From contig NC_031477.1 in assembly GCF_000006565.2 (NCBI RefSeq), positions 6,144,174 to 6,208,173 of the forward strand: DNA of 64,000 nt, given 5' to 3'. The notes under the pieces are model-generated. The model was not told where the DNA came from and did no database searches. It saw nothing but the letters and a program-made list of their open reading frames with translations. A program made the translations under genes and the position numbers. Numbering within the stretch: the stretch's first letter is position 1; each line of letters opens with the position of its first letter. Positions 44,373 to 55,801 of the stretch are shown here, piece after piece. This DNA is from Toxoplasma gondii ME49. Its lineage: Eukaryota; Apicomplexa; Conoidasida; Eucoccidiorida; Sarcocystidae.

Positions 44373-45289
44373 CTGTGTTTCGAAGGAATGTTCAACAGAG
44401 ATGTCACGTCTAAAATGTTTAAGGAGTGCCGCCTTGCCGCACAGAAGGACAGGAGTTATTATTCTTTTCGCAGCAAAGCAGGTCTTACCATTGTACAGAA
44501 GCTCAATGGGCCGGATGAGTTCTTCGGAGTTCGTTGCTCGCCGACTGACGTACGCGCCGAACTTGTGTCCGTCCGGAGGTAGCGGGTGGCGGCATATGTC
44601 GAGAGAGACAAAGCTCTCTGCATACTCTTCTTGAATTAGGAACAGGACCTCCTCTAAGTGCTGGAGAGCGCCCACGTGGCCTGCAAGGTACTGGGTCGCC
44701 TCTGGAAAAAGAAAGGTCATGAACACAGGGTCTTCGATTAGATTGCTCATTCTGATATCCTGCATGGCGCCAACGAAGACCCGACGCGTGTCGGAAAACG
44801 GAAGAGCCTCCAGGCGGTCTTGCAAACTCTTGCCTTTCTCTGGAGGATCGGGATTCCAGCCAATCACCACTGCGTGCAGCGGCTCTGCGGTCCTATCGTG
44901 GAGCGTGTAGGTCGCCGGATTAGTCGCGGTCACCTCCAACTCGTAGTTCATCGCCGAAATGTAGTGGGTAAAAAGAATGACCCAGTTCATGCGAGCGGCT
45001 TTACCATTGCAAGGCACCATCTAAAGACAGGCAGCAGTACAGATTCATGGAGAAGTAGCTACACCGGAAGGCTCCAGGAATCAGGCTTCGCCCTCGCCTC
45101 CGAAATGCCGACAAAGATGAGCCTTTCTCCGATGTGGAAGTGTGCCCGCCTCTGTCCTTATCACACACGTAGATTTGTGCGGCTCTGAGTTTCCCCGAAG
45201 ACTCCGTGTTGGCCTGGAACGCCGTCGATCATGCGAATGATCCTACACCTCTAGACGTATCGATACAGGCGTGTATCGAGGTATGCATG

Positions 45290-45330
<41 letters not shown>

Positions 45331-48300
45331 ACCGTCGTGATTTGGTAATAGTAGTTCATTCTTGACTCACCGTGGCATGGCTGATAAGTGTTCGCAACTG
45401 ATCGAAAACGTCCCAGGCGCCGCTGTCAGAAGGGATGCTGTTCACATGGTAAAATAGAAAGAAACAAAGAGAAAGGCTTGAATACAAAGATGGACACCAT
45501 TAATCCACGCTCTATTTGGACTTACTTATTATGAGCAGAAACAAACTTAGACGCACAAGTGAACACTATTAATCCATGTACCGGTGCCTCTTTGTATAAA
45601 GGAGTGCTATTCCAATTGGTATGCCCGAGGCGTAAGATATGATTTGTGTTTTCATTCGTATTTACGGTGAGAGACGACATCCCTAAGAGAGACCTGAAGC
45701 GATAGTGCCGTCAAGTTTCGCGCGCAACCATGCCCTGCGTGTCTGCCTGATTCGCAGCTCACCTCTCATCGGTGAAATCAGGGACAGGTAGAGTAGCTTG
45801 TGTATCCCATGATACAGCGGTTTTGTCAGCAGTCCAAGAGTAGATATAGCAGAAGATGCCCTTGGAATTCTGGCAGAGAGTTCCTGTTTTCCGGTTGAGT
45901 ATTTTCCTGGCGACAAACCTCTTGAAAGCGTTGACTGCTTCTTCACTCAAAGTCCCCTCATCCACCACAATGTGGACATGTATCCGGATTTGCGTCTCCA
46001 CACTTCCAGGGCTCTCCTGCGGGTTTTCTGCTGCATTCTTTTTCGAAATGTGGAGAGACATGGGATTCCGATGAGCCGGGGCGTCTCTGCGGGTGGAAGG
46101 CGGACGCGCGAGGCCTGCCTGCTCCGCAGTCGGAAAATTGTAATACACAGAAGCAGCGGCCAAAGTGGGAGATGATGGCAGCAAATCCGGTTGCTTGAGA
46201 AGGTTGATATTGTGCGGAGGGTCGAGTTGATTCAAATCTGTCAACAACGATCTTAGGTCTTCTGCTGGACACTTTGTCGGGGAACAAGAACTGCTCTCGC
46301 GATTCCCTGAGTGACTTCCCATGGCTTGACGCAACGGTGCTCTCTGTGTGGCACGTTGTTCGTCTCGATTCGGTCTAGGCAGCATAAAAGAAAGCAAACG
46401 CAGCGATATCCCATGGTTGACAGAGGCGCAGCCGTTCTGCTCAAAATTCTCACATTTTTCTCTCTGACAGCAAGTACAACTTCAGCGGAAGACGCAAACT
46501 ACGTCCAGACCAAGACACAGGAGAAGGACTGAGACACCACACCGGTAGGAAACTCGCGATGGTTAAAACAAAAGTTTTTTCTCGCGGACTGTTTCTGAAG
46601 AGAGACCATGGCGGTTGACCCTGGCACTCGAAGAAATCGAGGACACATTCAAGTTGGAAGCTGCACCATGGACGACTACACGGGCGCGATGCGGGTCGAC
46701 AAAATCGGGAGTGCCAGATACCGTTCGATAGAACTTGGAAGAAACACGAAAGGCATGCGCGCGGTCATGTTCTTGTTGTCGAGTTTTGGACTCTCTCGGC
46801 GGCAAGCCTACCTGGTGATGTTTACAGAGCTGAAGTACTCCTTTTTAGGCCAGTCATCTTTTTCGGGCACGCGAGCCTCGAGCGGCTCCACTTGTTGAGG
46901 CAGAGGACGAAGAGGCTGTGAAGGGCTGTAGCAGTTGAATAACTGAAATGTAAGCTTTAGCTGTGAAGTGTAACCAGTGAATGGGTGTTTGATTCGTTGG
47001 ATGGAGAGGCGATTGATGCAAGGCTCTTGCTGCACGACGCGCTGCATGCGATCGGAGAGCAGGGTTGTGTCGTACAGCAACTTTTGCTCAGAGTCATAGA
47101 CACGAACTTTGAACCAGGAGATATCCGCGGGCGTCTGCTGAGGCACCACGCCTGCGACGTACCATCCAACAGGGAAACGCCTCTCCCCATTCTGCATGGA
47201 AACGTCAATCTGGTAGATTTCTTGAGTGCGAGATGGGCAGGAAACTTGGACGATCAGTGGGGCATCAGGACCTCGGAGCACGGCAGTGCAAATATTCGCG
47301 TCTTTCCTGTTCATCACGGCGCCGTCGACCGCGTCGAGAGGGTTAGACATCACGCTGATGAGAATGCGAATCCTTGTCAGCGGCAGATTGGCTCCGAAGT
47401 ACAGACGAATGAGTGCCATCTCGAGACCGTTCGCCTTATCCCAACTTTGAAATTCAGGACCAATGACCCCGCCGATCATCCGCCGGTTGTAGACAGGAGC
47501 TGGGAAACTGAAGGTGGAGAGGAGTTGCTTGTTTCTCTTGTCCTTTACGACGAGACCCCAACCATGTTTCGCGAGATACTCTTCCGTCCCTGTCGGCTCA
47601 CTCCAGACGGGACTGAGCTTTCCGTAGGCCGCGAGCGCAGGAACGGTTAAATAGAAGGATAGTGGGGTTTGACGTCTCAGTCGAATATCTGGAATTCTAA
47701 CGGAAGTCCGACCCTCCACCTCGGTGGAAACAAGTTCTGGCGGCGGAATCACGAGGAACTCTCGCAGAAACGGGTCGTAGCGATCTGTGGCTGAGGCGCC
47801 TTCGCCGCTAAACAGCACGTGTGGAAAGGTGAAGTTGACTGTCGCTCCCGTGGCGAAAGTGTTGACGCCAAATGTAAGGTTCAGAAAAAATGGGTAACCG
47901 TCTGACGGTGAACCGCGAACGATTGTGGGCAGCAATCCCAGGGGCAGCGTGTAGAAAAAAGACTGGTGGCTAATCTTCGGCTTCGACTCCCTCAGCCGCT
48001 TGTCAATGAAGGGACGAAATGTCCATCCAATGCACTCGTCCGCCGCGTACAAATCATGAATGATTTTCTGGTATCTGAAAAGAAAACAGCAGCCACGCAG
48101 ATAACTAGTGCTGTTAACCTCACCCAGCTAAAGAATACGTGAGGCATCATTCTCAACCAGAGAAACGATGTGAACGGCGAGAATCTTCGCTAACGGCACA
48201 GAACGGGTACACAGATCTACTGGGATGAGACAAATAATTCTGCAAGGCAATAATCGAATGTCGCTGTCTATTTGTAGGTATATTCAAAGCGCAAAACTGA

Positions 48301-51300
48301 GCTGACGAGACGTCGAGTCTCGTTGCGGAGCTCGTGGCCACATGCGACATGACACACAGCATTAGTTTGATGTCGACTCACGTGTCATCCAGTGTCGCTT
48401 GGTCTTCCTTCTCTTTCAGTGTTTTGGGATAGCCTGAGGCAATCTGTATGTACCAGAGCGGCACCGCATTTGTCAGGTTCGTGCTTGGCGGGTACAGACC
48501 AGAGAACTTCAGCGTGAATGGTGAAGGCTGCAAAACAGCAGTCGACACGGTGCACACCAGCTCGATCACACAATTTCAGTTTTCTCTAACACAGTGCTTA
48601 AAAGGCGTGGTTTCTGCCAATGAGTCTCGGTAAAGAGGAAGCTTAAAGGCTTTCAACACAGAATCGGCTGACAAGCATGTTAAAAAAGACGCCTCATAGC
48701 GCCACACGCGACCTCGAGCTTTGGAGTGATACTCATGTAAATCAATACCCTCGTACGGTGCAGCATCTGTCCCTTAATTTTCTAGCGTACCGGAATGTCT
48801 CGCGTGATACCACTCAAAACGAGCTTTCTCGCAGGGCGCTCGTTCTCCTGGAGGGTCTCGTATGCCAGCTCGCAGTAACTGAAGTAGCCGCTGCTGTCCA
48901 CAGTCTCGCAGGTCTGGAAGAGATCCCAGCAATCCCTGACTGTGTTGGAAGACATCCAAATAGGCTTCCCCTCGAATGGCTGAACCCAGTCCGTTTCACT
49001 CGACGAACAGGCTGGACCAGGCAGGGTCAAATGCAACTGTGGATGGGCCTCCGCTGTGTTCAACATCCGCAGAGACGAAAACATAAACCCGCCTACAAGT
49101 TGTCCATGATAACGCTCTGGATTCCGCTGTCCATTCAGGTCGGTCGCGTTCGCAGGAGCTCAAATGGAGCAAGGGTCGACGAGGCAAAACGCCAGCGGAT
49201 CAGCATAGACGTTGGTGACCCCATCATTAAGAACGTGCCTTTTCCTATGTAAGCACAACATCCCCCTTCTGGCATCTCAACGGGCCAAACTTCAGCATGG
49301 CCACAGTTCGAGCAAAGAGTCCCACGTTTAACTTGTGCGTTGGATTTGAGAAACATCTGGAAATACACATATAGAGAGCGATGTATATCAAAAATACAGT
49401 ATTAAAGTGTTCGTGTTGTGTATTCTCTGAGCATGTGTCTGTTTGAAGTTAGCAACCGCGACTTTGAGCCTACCCCTAAACCCCCTACTCGGTCTGCAAG
49501 CGAAAAGAGTTAACATGCAACAGAATCTTAAAGTTTTTGCGTGGTTTTCTATGCTTCAGTCCAATAGAGACGTCATGGTGCGTAGAATAGCAGAGCCATT
49601 TCTGGAGTGCTTCACCTACCAGTTACCCTCTGTCGAGAAGGGGCAACACGCGCTGTGAATGTGTAGTTAGCGCCGCCCAGACCGGCGCCACCTTCGAGAC
49701 GAATATCACTAACGACTAGAGGGTTTCTCAGCGGAGGAAGGAACTTTCTGAACAACTGTAAGGGACACAGGGAGGTGAAGGTGAATCTACGTCAAGTGTA
49801 GCTGTTGAACGTCAGTAGTGAAGAACAATTGCGGAGCTTTCTAACCTGCTGCTCACGGAGTGTGCAGTGCCCGGTAGCGTCAAGGGCTATATGGTTCCTG
49901 AATTGCCTTCTACGAATTTAATGTGGTGGCTCTTCAACTTTACAAATCACAGACGCGCAACACAGAAAAAACTACCTTCCTTCGTTTTCCAGGGCAGGTA
50001 CTGGAACACACGAGTTAGAGGCGATCCTCGAACACGGTTGCTTTGTCCGGGGTAATAAAATGAATAGGTGTAATGTTATAGCGAGAGAAGAATGGACCCA
50101 ACAGGATCTTGAAAATAATCAGTATGTAACTTGTCGTCTGTGAACTAGGCGTGTGCAGTGAGCGGGTGTCAGGTGGATGAGTCAAACCTTGATGACGAAC
50201 TTGGCCGTTTCATGTGAGGAATGTGTAACGATGTCAGTCTCTACTGGATATCTGGAGAGAGTGCGTGTTTGCACCGTACTTCATTCGTCTTCTTTTTGAT
50301 GGCTTCTCCTATGTTATACTCCATCTGGTACACATCCTCGTATCCATCGTAGAGTTTCAGTTGAGAGGGTTCCATTGGGCTCTCAAGTAGTTGTAGTTTC
50401 CTGTGTCACCGGAGTGTCCACATTCAAAAAGAACGGTTTCTTGTTTGAGCAGCTAGTTGTACGATTTCTAGGAGTGTAGAGCTCGATAATGGATATTTGT
50501 TTATGATCAGGAGACTTGCGATGGAGTGGCAGGCAGGATGGACATTTCTGGTGCGGGATGCCGCGCGGACGAGGTAAACTGTCAAATACATAACGCAAAC
50601 TCATGATTGGTTTTGTTCCTACTTTAGTATGTAACTGTGATGAGTTAAGCAGTGTGTGTGCTTCACTAACCGTATGGGGCTTACCATTCCTCCTGCATAG
50701 ACGTTGGAGCAGCAGGAGTGTCAACGTACACAACCAATTGGATCTCCTTGGGTGGGATCCACAGAAGCGTCTTAACTTTAGCTCTGGTCGCACTTGGTGA
50801 ATCTGATCAGCCGAAGAAATCGCAGCATCTGAAGATGATTGGTTCCGCACTTCCTCCATCTTACGCCATGACCCCTACGCGATACTGTCTTTCTTGAGCG
50901 GTCTCAGCGCCATTTACTTGATCTTCAGCGGTTGAGAACGCAGAAGAAGGTTCCTCCCGGCATCGAAACATCTGTCTCCTCACACGGATGGCAAGCCTTT
51001 TTAAGCGTAGACCCTAAGTGTCACGAGTTCTCTTCTGAACGTAGGGCTGCGACGTCAGTTAGTTATCTTACTGCTTTTCCTCGCCTCGTCTTTACAGTTG
51101 AACAATGCGCAGTACTCCGCCCCGCAAGCCGTATCATGGGGGCAATCTGTTGAGAAGGGAGGAAGGAGTTCAGGAGGCAATTCGAGGTCCTGGTCAAAGA
51201 TCTCTGACCCCTCATCCTCGTTTGCGACGAGTGCACCAGAAAACGGCTTTGCAACTCTTACTGCTTCAGCCCTTTTGGTCTCCAAAATTCCCTCCGTGGA

Positions 51301-53296
51301 AACGCCGTTCTTCTGAAAAATTTGCCTCACGATCTGTTCGGTATTCGGTGGTAGGGGTTCACAAGCACCCAAGCGCCGTTCTGGGTGTGGACGAAGAGGC
51401 GGGCTTGCTGAGGTGCTCGCGCGGTGCGTCCCTGGAGGGTGTCTGACAACTTTGGGAGCTGCAAGTTTCTCTGGAAAGGCAGACCATAGAGGATGCGTAG
51501 ACGGAGGTTGGTGCGGCCGAGACGAAGACGGCTGTAACGGAGAAGTTTGAACGGGAAGTGCAGAAGAAGAACGTGCAAAAGCTCCTTCGCCCCCTTCGAC
51601 TTGCTCCTGGAGCCGCCGACGCCTGCTGAGAGGATCCGTGCCTTCAATGTCTGAATCTGATGGCCAGTATGACGACTCAGTTCGAGGTAGCTCCAGTTTG
51701 ATCTGTCGCACTTCTAAAGGCATGTGGTGCGCACGGGAGTTTTTAGAATATACGTCCACGTCGGATGTCATTTATGGCTTTCTTCCTTTTTCCATACTGC
51801 AGGTTACGTTCCTCCAAGGAAACCATGCGCAGAACGCGATCTAAACGAGGTAAGCGACCCTCCCGAATTGTGAACATCTTGAAAGACGAGGCACGCTACA
51901 GTAACGCGAAGATCATGTCTATAAAAACTGTCGTTCCGGGGGCTTACATTGCATGCGAGTCCCTACTTAAGGACTGTTGCCTGCCAACAGTTAATTGAAA
52001 CCCCTTGTTCTGTAGTTCCTAGGATCTCCGACCCCGCAAGACTTCAAAGTGTGTCCTGCACCACCCTCACAGTTCCCTTGCTTTTTTTGGAAATCGATGA
52101 AACTCACTGAAGCCGCTACTAATGAGTGCTCGGAGCTTGAATCGTGACCCCATGTAGCCTCTCCGAAGTGGAATGAAGCTCATAACAAGTCGATGGTTTT
52201 TAGCACCCCAATAATGCGTCGTCTCCTGCAAAAACGTGACGCCATGTCCGAACACCTCGGGCGCTAACATCATGATTCTAACCGATGGTTGCCTGCTGGT
52301 ATGTTCATTTCCCTCTGACGTATTCTCTGTAGAACAAAAATTCCACTGCCTCTAATTTTAGCTGTTCCGGTGACCCTTTGTGGTCTTTCTTTACAACCGC
52401 CAAGACAGGAACGATCCAGCAAGAGAGCTGAACGTTTGGATGCAACTCTAGCGGCTCGCATCATTCAACTAACCCCTTTCGCATGTAGGTCCGAAAACAA
52501 ACTCCTGTGGCCTCACCTCAGCGTCTGTGAAGAACTTGTTTTCGGTGGAGGGGACTTCGTCCTGAGCTTGATACGTCAGTGGAGGGTAATCGTAACCAGA
52601 AGCGCTGACAAGTCTAGCTACGGAGCATAAAAGTACCATCGTTAATAATCCGTATCCCCAGGTCCTTCTCCGGTTGCAGTACAAGTCAGTTGAAACCGGG
52701 TTTTCCAGAGATTCACTGCTTCGGGGTCGAGAAAAAACCTTCCGATTCTTCGGCGAAAATCGACCCCCATGTCGACAAAAAGTTATGGAAAGCTCTAGCG
52801 AATCCAGGTGTCTCTCATCGGAATGGCTTTTGCACCGTCCCCCTCCGCTTTCGGAACAGCAAGGCGTCCTGCCACGCACTCCTTGCCAGCCGGAAAAACC
52901 AGCACTCACCAAATTCATTGTGGTTTTGTCTCTTGAGGAAAAAGGGCTTTCTAGTGGAACTTCTGTGTGCGACATAGGGCTCCTGGGTGCAAGCCGCCAC
53001 TGGGGCGAAAAGTAGCCTTTAGATCGAATTCTACTAGGGTGTCGTACGACAAAAGTATGCATGACAAACTTGTGATCCTCACTCCAAGCCGTTCGTGAAG
53101 GCCACCGTACGAGGGCTCGGCTACGCACAGACGAACCCACGGCCAACTGTCCGGTGACCTTACTCCCGGTGGCTATGCCATTTTTTCGGCAGCAGGCGTG
53201 CGACTGCGTTTCAGGAATGGGAGAGTCGGATGACTGGGAACTCTGGCGACTGCTCGCTCGCTGGGAGCGCGACTCTAGATGGAGGTGTCCCGCCAT
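44373..53296 (-). CDS. large unrecognised secreted or type II membrane protein, at least 11 exons
   Basis: Exons with matching phase: 53296-52517, 51702-51096, 50802-50685, 50400-50280, 49755-49627, 49357-48791 (frame break inside), 48527-48382, 48074-46812, 46374-45763, 45437-45371, 45020-44373, totalling about 1686 aa; the 3' end is unsettled. The first exon begins with ATG, has about 217 basic residues, then one hydrophobic segment (GLLTMVLLCSVARLVSASG) suggesting a signal anchor. Exon 2 is Pro/Ser-rich and disordered. Later exons are beta-rich with spaced cysteines (CSNCGH, GGCC), N-glycosylation sequons (NYT, NLT, NFT) and repeated hydrophobic-polar alternation, as in ectodomains. No enzyme motif was recognised. 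It loosely recalls very large apicomplexan modular surface or secretory proteins, but no family can be named. Confidence 0.7.
45292..45328. repeat. TA microsatellite, longest in window
   Basis: About eighteen TA units lie in the intron between the small exon 45437-45371 and the exon 45020-44373 of the minus-strand gene, preceded by a GCATGC palindrome. Confidence 0.95.
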
Positions 53297-53974
53297 GAGG
53301 GCGACAGACTCTGTTGCTGTGCCTACCTACCAGTAAGGAACGCAAGCGAGAGAATATCGATAGCCAGCACCGGTGAGCCAGCAAGCGGTGACTCTCGAAG
53401 CCTCCACCTCTCCAGGGGGTACCAAGCGCTATTCACAGAACCGAGGAAGCCTTGGCCGTACGAAATGGAAACCTCAATTCACCAACCAACGGGTTTGTTT
53501 GATGTCCGTGTCTCAGAAGGGCAGCGTGGTGTTCTGGACGGGCCGCTTGCTTGTGACTCAGCCTCCGAGTATATCGGAAAACGGTCACACCGACTGTCAC
53601 GGTGCGCGCATGTTCGCTTATATAACTGTCTCTCACTCCAAAAGGAAAGGTGCGATTTTGCGGAGAACCCCTCCACGGGGATTTCCGTGACAAACTGGTT
53701 GCAAAATAATAGGCCGGAGGTAAATTGGTTAGGTCTCACAGCTACGGTGGGTAGCAGCATGGGAAGGGTGCCAACTGAGGTCAGCACCGGAAAACGGAGA
53801 GCAAGAACACGACCTTTTCCACGTTGTAAGTTAAGCGATTCTCACTCTCCAGTTAAGAAGTGCAGTTGAAGGAATGCAATGAAACACTGTGGAGATGATT
53901 TTTAGGTCTGTCTTCATATCGCGAATGACACAGGGACCAGAGGTGACTCTCCGTCGCTACTGCTAGAGCGGCGT
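53297..53974. other. gap between two minus-strand coding units
   Basis: No exon was recognised here. It is either a short intergenic region carrying the promoter of the large gene, or an intron if the two units are one gene. Confidence 0.4.
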
Positions 53975-55160
53975 TTATGGTGTCTTGGCAAAGCGGTAGG
54001 AGGCGATTTCGAGGTCGTCTGTCTCGGCCACATTTTTCTTTTTCACTAGTTCGCCAAGTGGATACGAAGGAACTATAGTCGGAATCCGGAAAGTGGAAAA
54101 TCGAAGCCGAAGTCGTTCCCTCGTTGGCAAACGCACTGCACCTCTGACACGGATGTGCGCTGCTTGCTCGTCCTGTCGCCAGACAAAATGCTCTCTTTTG
54201 TCACTTTCTCTACACATCGCTCTCAAGTTAAGCCAGTTTGAAACGGTTGCTACTTGAGGAGAACCGCCTGTTGTTTGTCCAAGCGCAAAAACACTTTAAA
54301 TGTCTGCCCTCAAGCTCACTTGCGGCGGCCGTGGCAACTCTCACCGTCCCGCCTCGTTGCATGCGGTGTCTCGCTTCTCCAATGATGTCGCGCTTGCACA
54401 AAAATAACAACAGCGAAAAAAACTACCCTTGACCCTCTGCCAAGCCGCATGTTTCTTCCTCTAAGATTTCTGTAACGATACAGAGAGACTGAGGCACTTT
54501 TAGACAGCCACGAATAAGCCGTCACTTACCTCTGTAGACGGTACAGGCTGTGTGCCCTCATTGCCTAGCACACTCGGCTTCCATCCTCCCACGGCAGTCT
54601 TTTTGAACGCTCTCTCAAGCAAATGCACACCCACGCTGCGGAAATGGCGCTGTTCGGGAGCGTCGGTGGCGACATCCAAACAAATCCGACTTCACAGAAA
54701 AGACGAACTCTCCTAAACTCCTTCGACTGGGCAGTTACTTTTAGTCGGTTTCCCATTGTGTAATATTCATTCTTGGTAGACACCTGCGCTTCATTGGGGA
54801 TAGAGGTGAGCCTTCAAATGCCACCAGCTGAACATACTCCCGCGTACGGTTCTCTAGTAAACTGATGGACGACTTGGTCAGCCTAGGAACCCTGAAAGTC
54901 ATGTTGAGTACATGCCAGATTCCCTCTGTCACAAGCATGATTGCATCATCGGAAGGAGGCAATTGAAGGACGCTTTGCTCCAATTCCGCGCGACTGTCGT
55001 GACCTCCCTCTGTAAATGTATGAATCTACCGGTGTTTGTTTATTACGGTAGCTCAGTCGGCACGCCATCAGAGTACTTATTCGAGAACGCCTTCAGTCTC
55101 GACTTCGTGTCTCCACCGTGCCCTTACCTACAAGAAGCCTCACGTAACGCCACCAGATGG
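53975..55160 (-). CDS. unrecognised protein, four phase-consistent exons, 5' end not found
   Basis: Exons 55160-55128, 55009-54784, 54689-54530 and 54172-53975 join in phase and end in TAA at 53975-53977. The product includes IWWRYVRLLV (hydrophobic), LEQSVLQLPPSDDAIMLVTE, sequons NMT and NRT, RICLDVATDAPEQRHFRSVG, and LRLRFSTFRIPTIVPSYPLG near the end. Consensus donors (gtaagg, gtaagt) and pyrimidine-rich acceptors support the joins. The first exon has no ATG, so at least one upstream exon is missing. The sequons and beta-rich character resemble the large gene just downstream, so the two could be parts of one transcription unit, but a signal anchor at 53296 argues for separate genes. No family was recognised. 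Confidence 0.55.
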
Positions 55161-55801
55161 CTATATGAACTAGTCGCCGATTGAGATTCGCTACACATCA
55201 AGAGTGGTAGAACCACGCGGTGCCTACAGCGTGCGGTGAAATTTTCCTCGTTCAAGTGAGAGTAAATGTAGTAACTAACGCATGAACTAGTTCTGATATT
55301 TGTCACACAGAATCTTAATGAAGTGCCTCCACAAATACGTGACACATCGTTTCAAGTTAGAGACAAAGCGCCTCTGAGGTTTGACCAGGTGTCATCTTTG
55401 GGACGCAAAAAAAGTGCATGCACGGTCTGTATCGCCGTTCCCAGATCCTTTGGCTTTTCCGCGGGTCATAGCCCACACAAGAAGATGCCGCGCCTCACCC
55501 CTTTCTCCAGTTATCTTTCTCCTTCCTGTTTCGTCTTTTCTTTTCCAATGTCCGTCGCTTCGTTCCGTCTTCGCTCCCTTCTGCCTCTCTTTGAATCGCG
55601 TCTCTGCAGTTCCACCTTCGGGGTGAATATCAACTCTCCCGCCCACTGCCACAACCTTTTTGGAATCAAGTAATCACTTGGATGATACATGAACTGAGGA
55701 GTAATGCGCTATGGCGTTCTCTCTTTTACTCAGGGAGGACGAGAAGGTCGGTGATGTCAATCCACGCGTCCGTTCCTAGCAAACCTGGCAAAAGCACAAC
55801 A
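55161..55801. other. gap upstream of the orphan minus-strand exons
   Basis: It must contain the missing first exon or exons of the 55160-53975 unit and the 3' UTR of the CIA2-like gene. Short open frames exist on both strands, and none could be joined in phase. Confidence 0.4.

Noticed and set aside
49977..50000. Mini-exon encoding YLPWKTKE in the large minus-strand gene
   Set aside because: It has a good acceptor but its donor would break the phase with the next firm exon, while the flanking exons join in phase without it.
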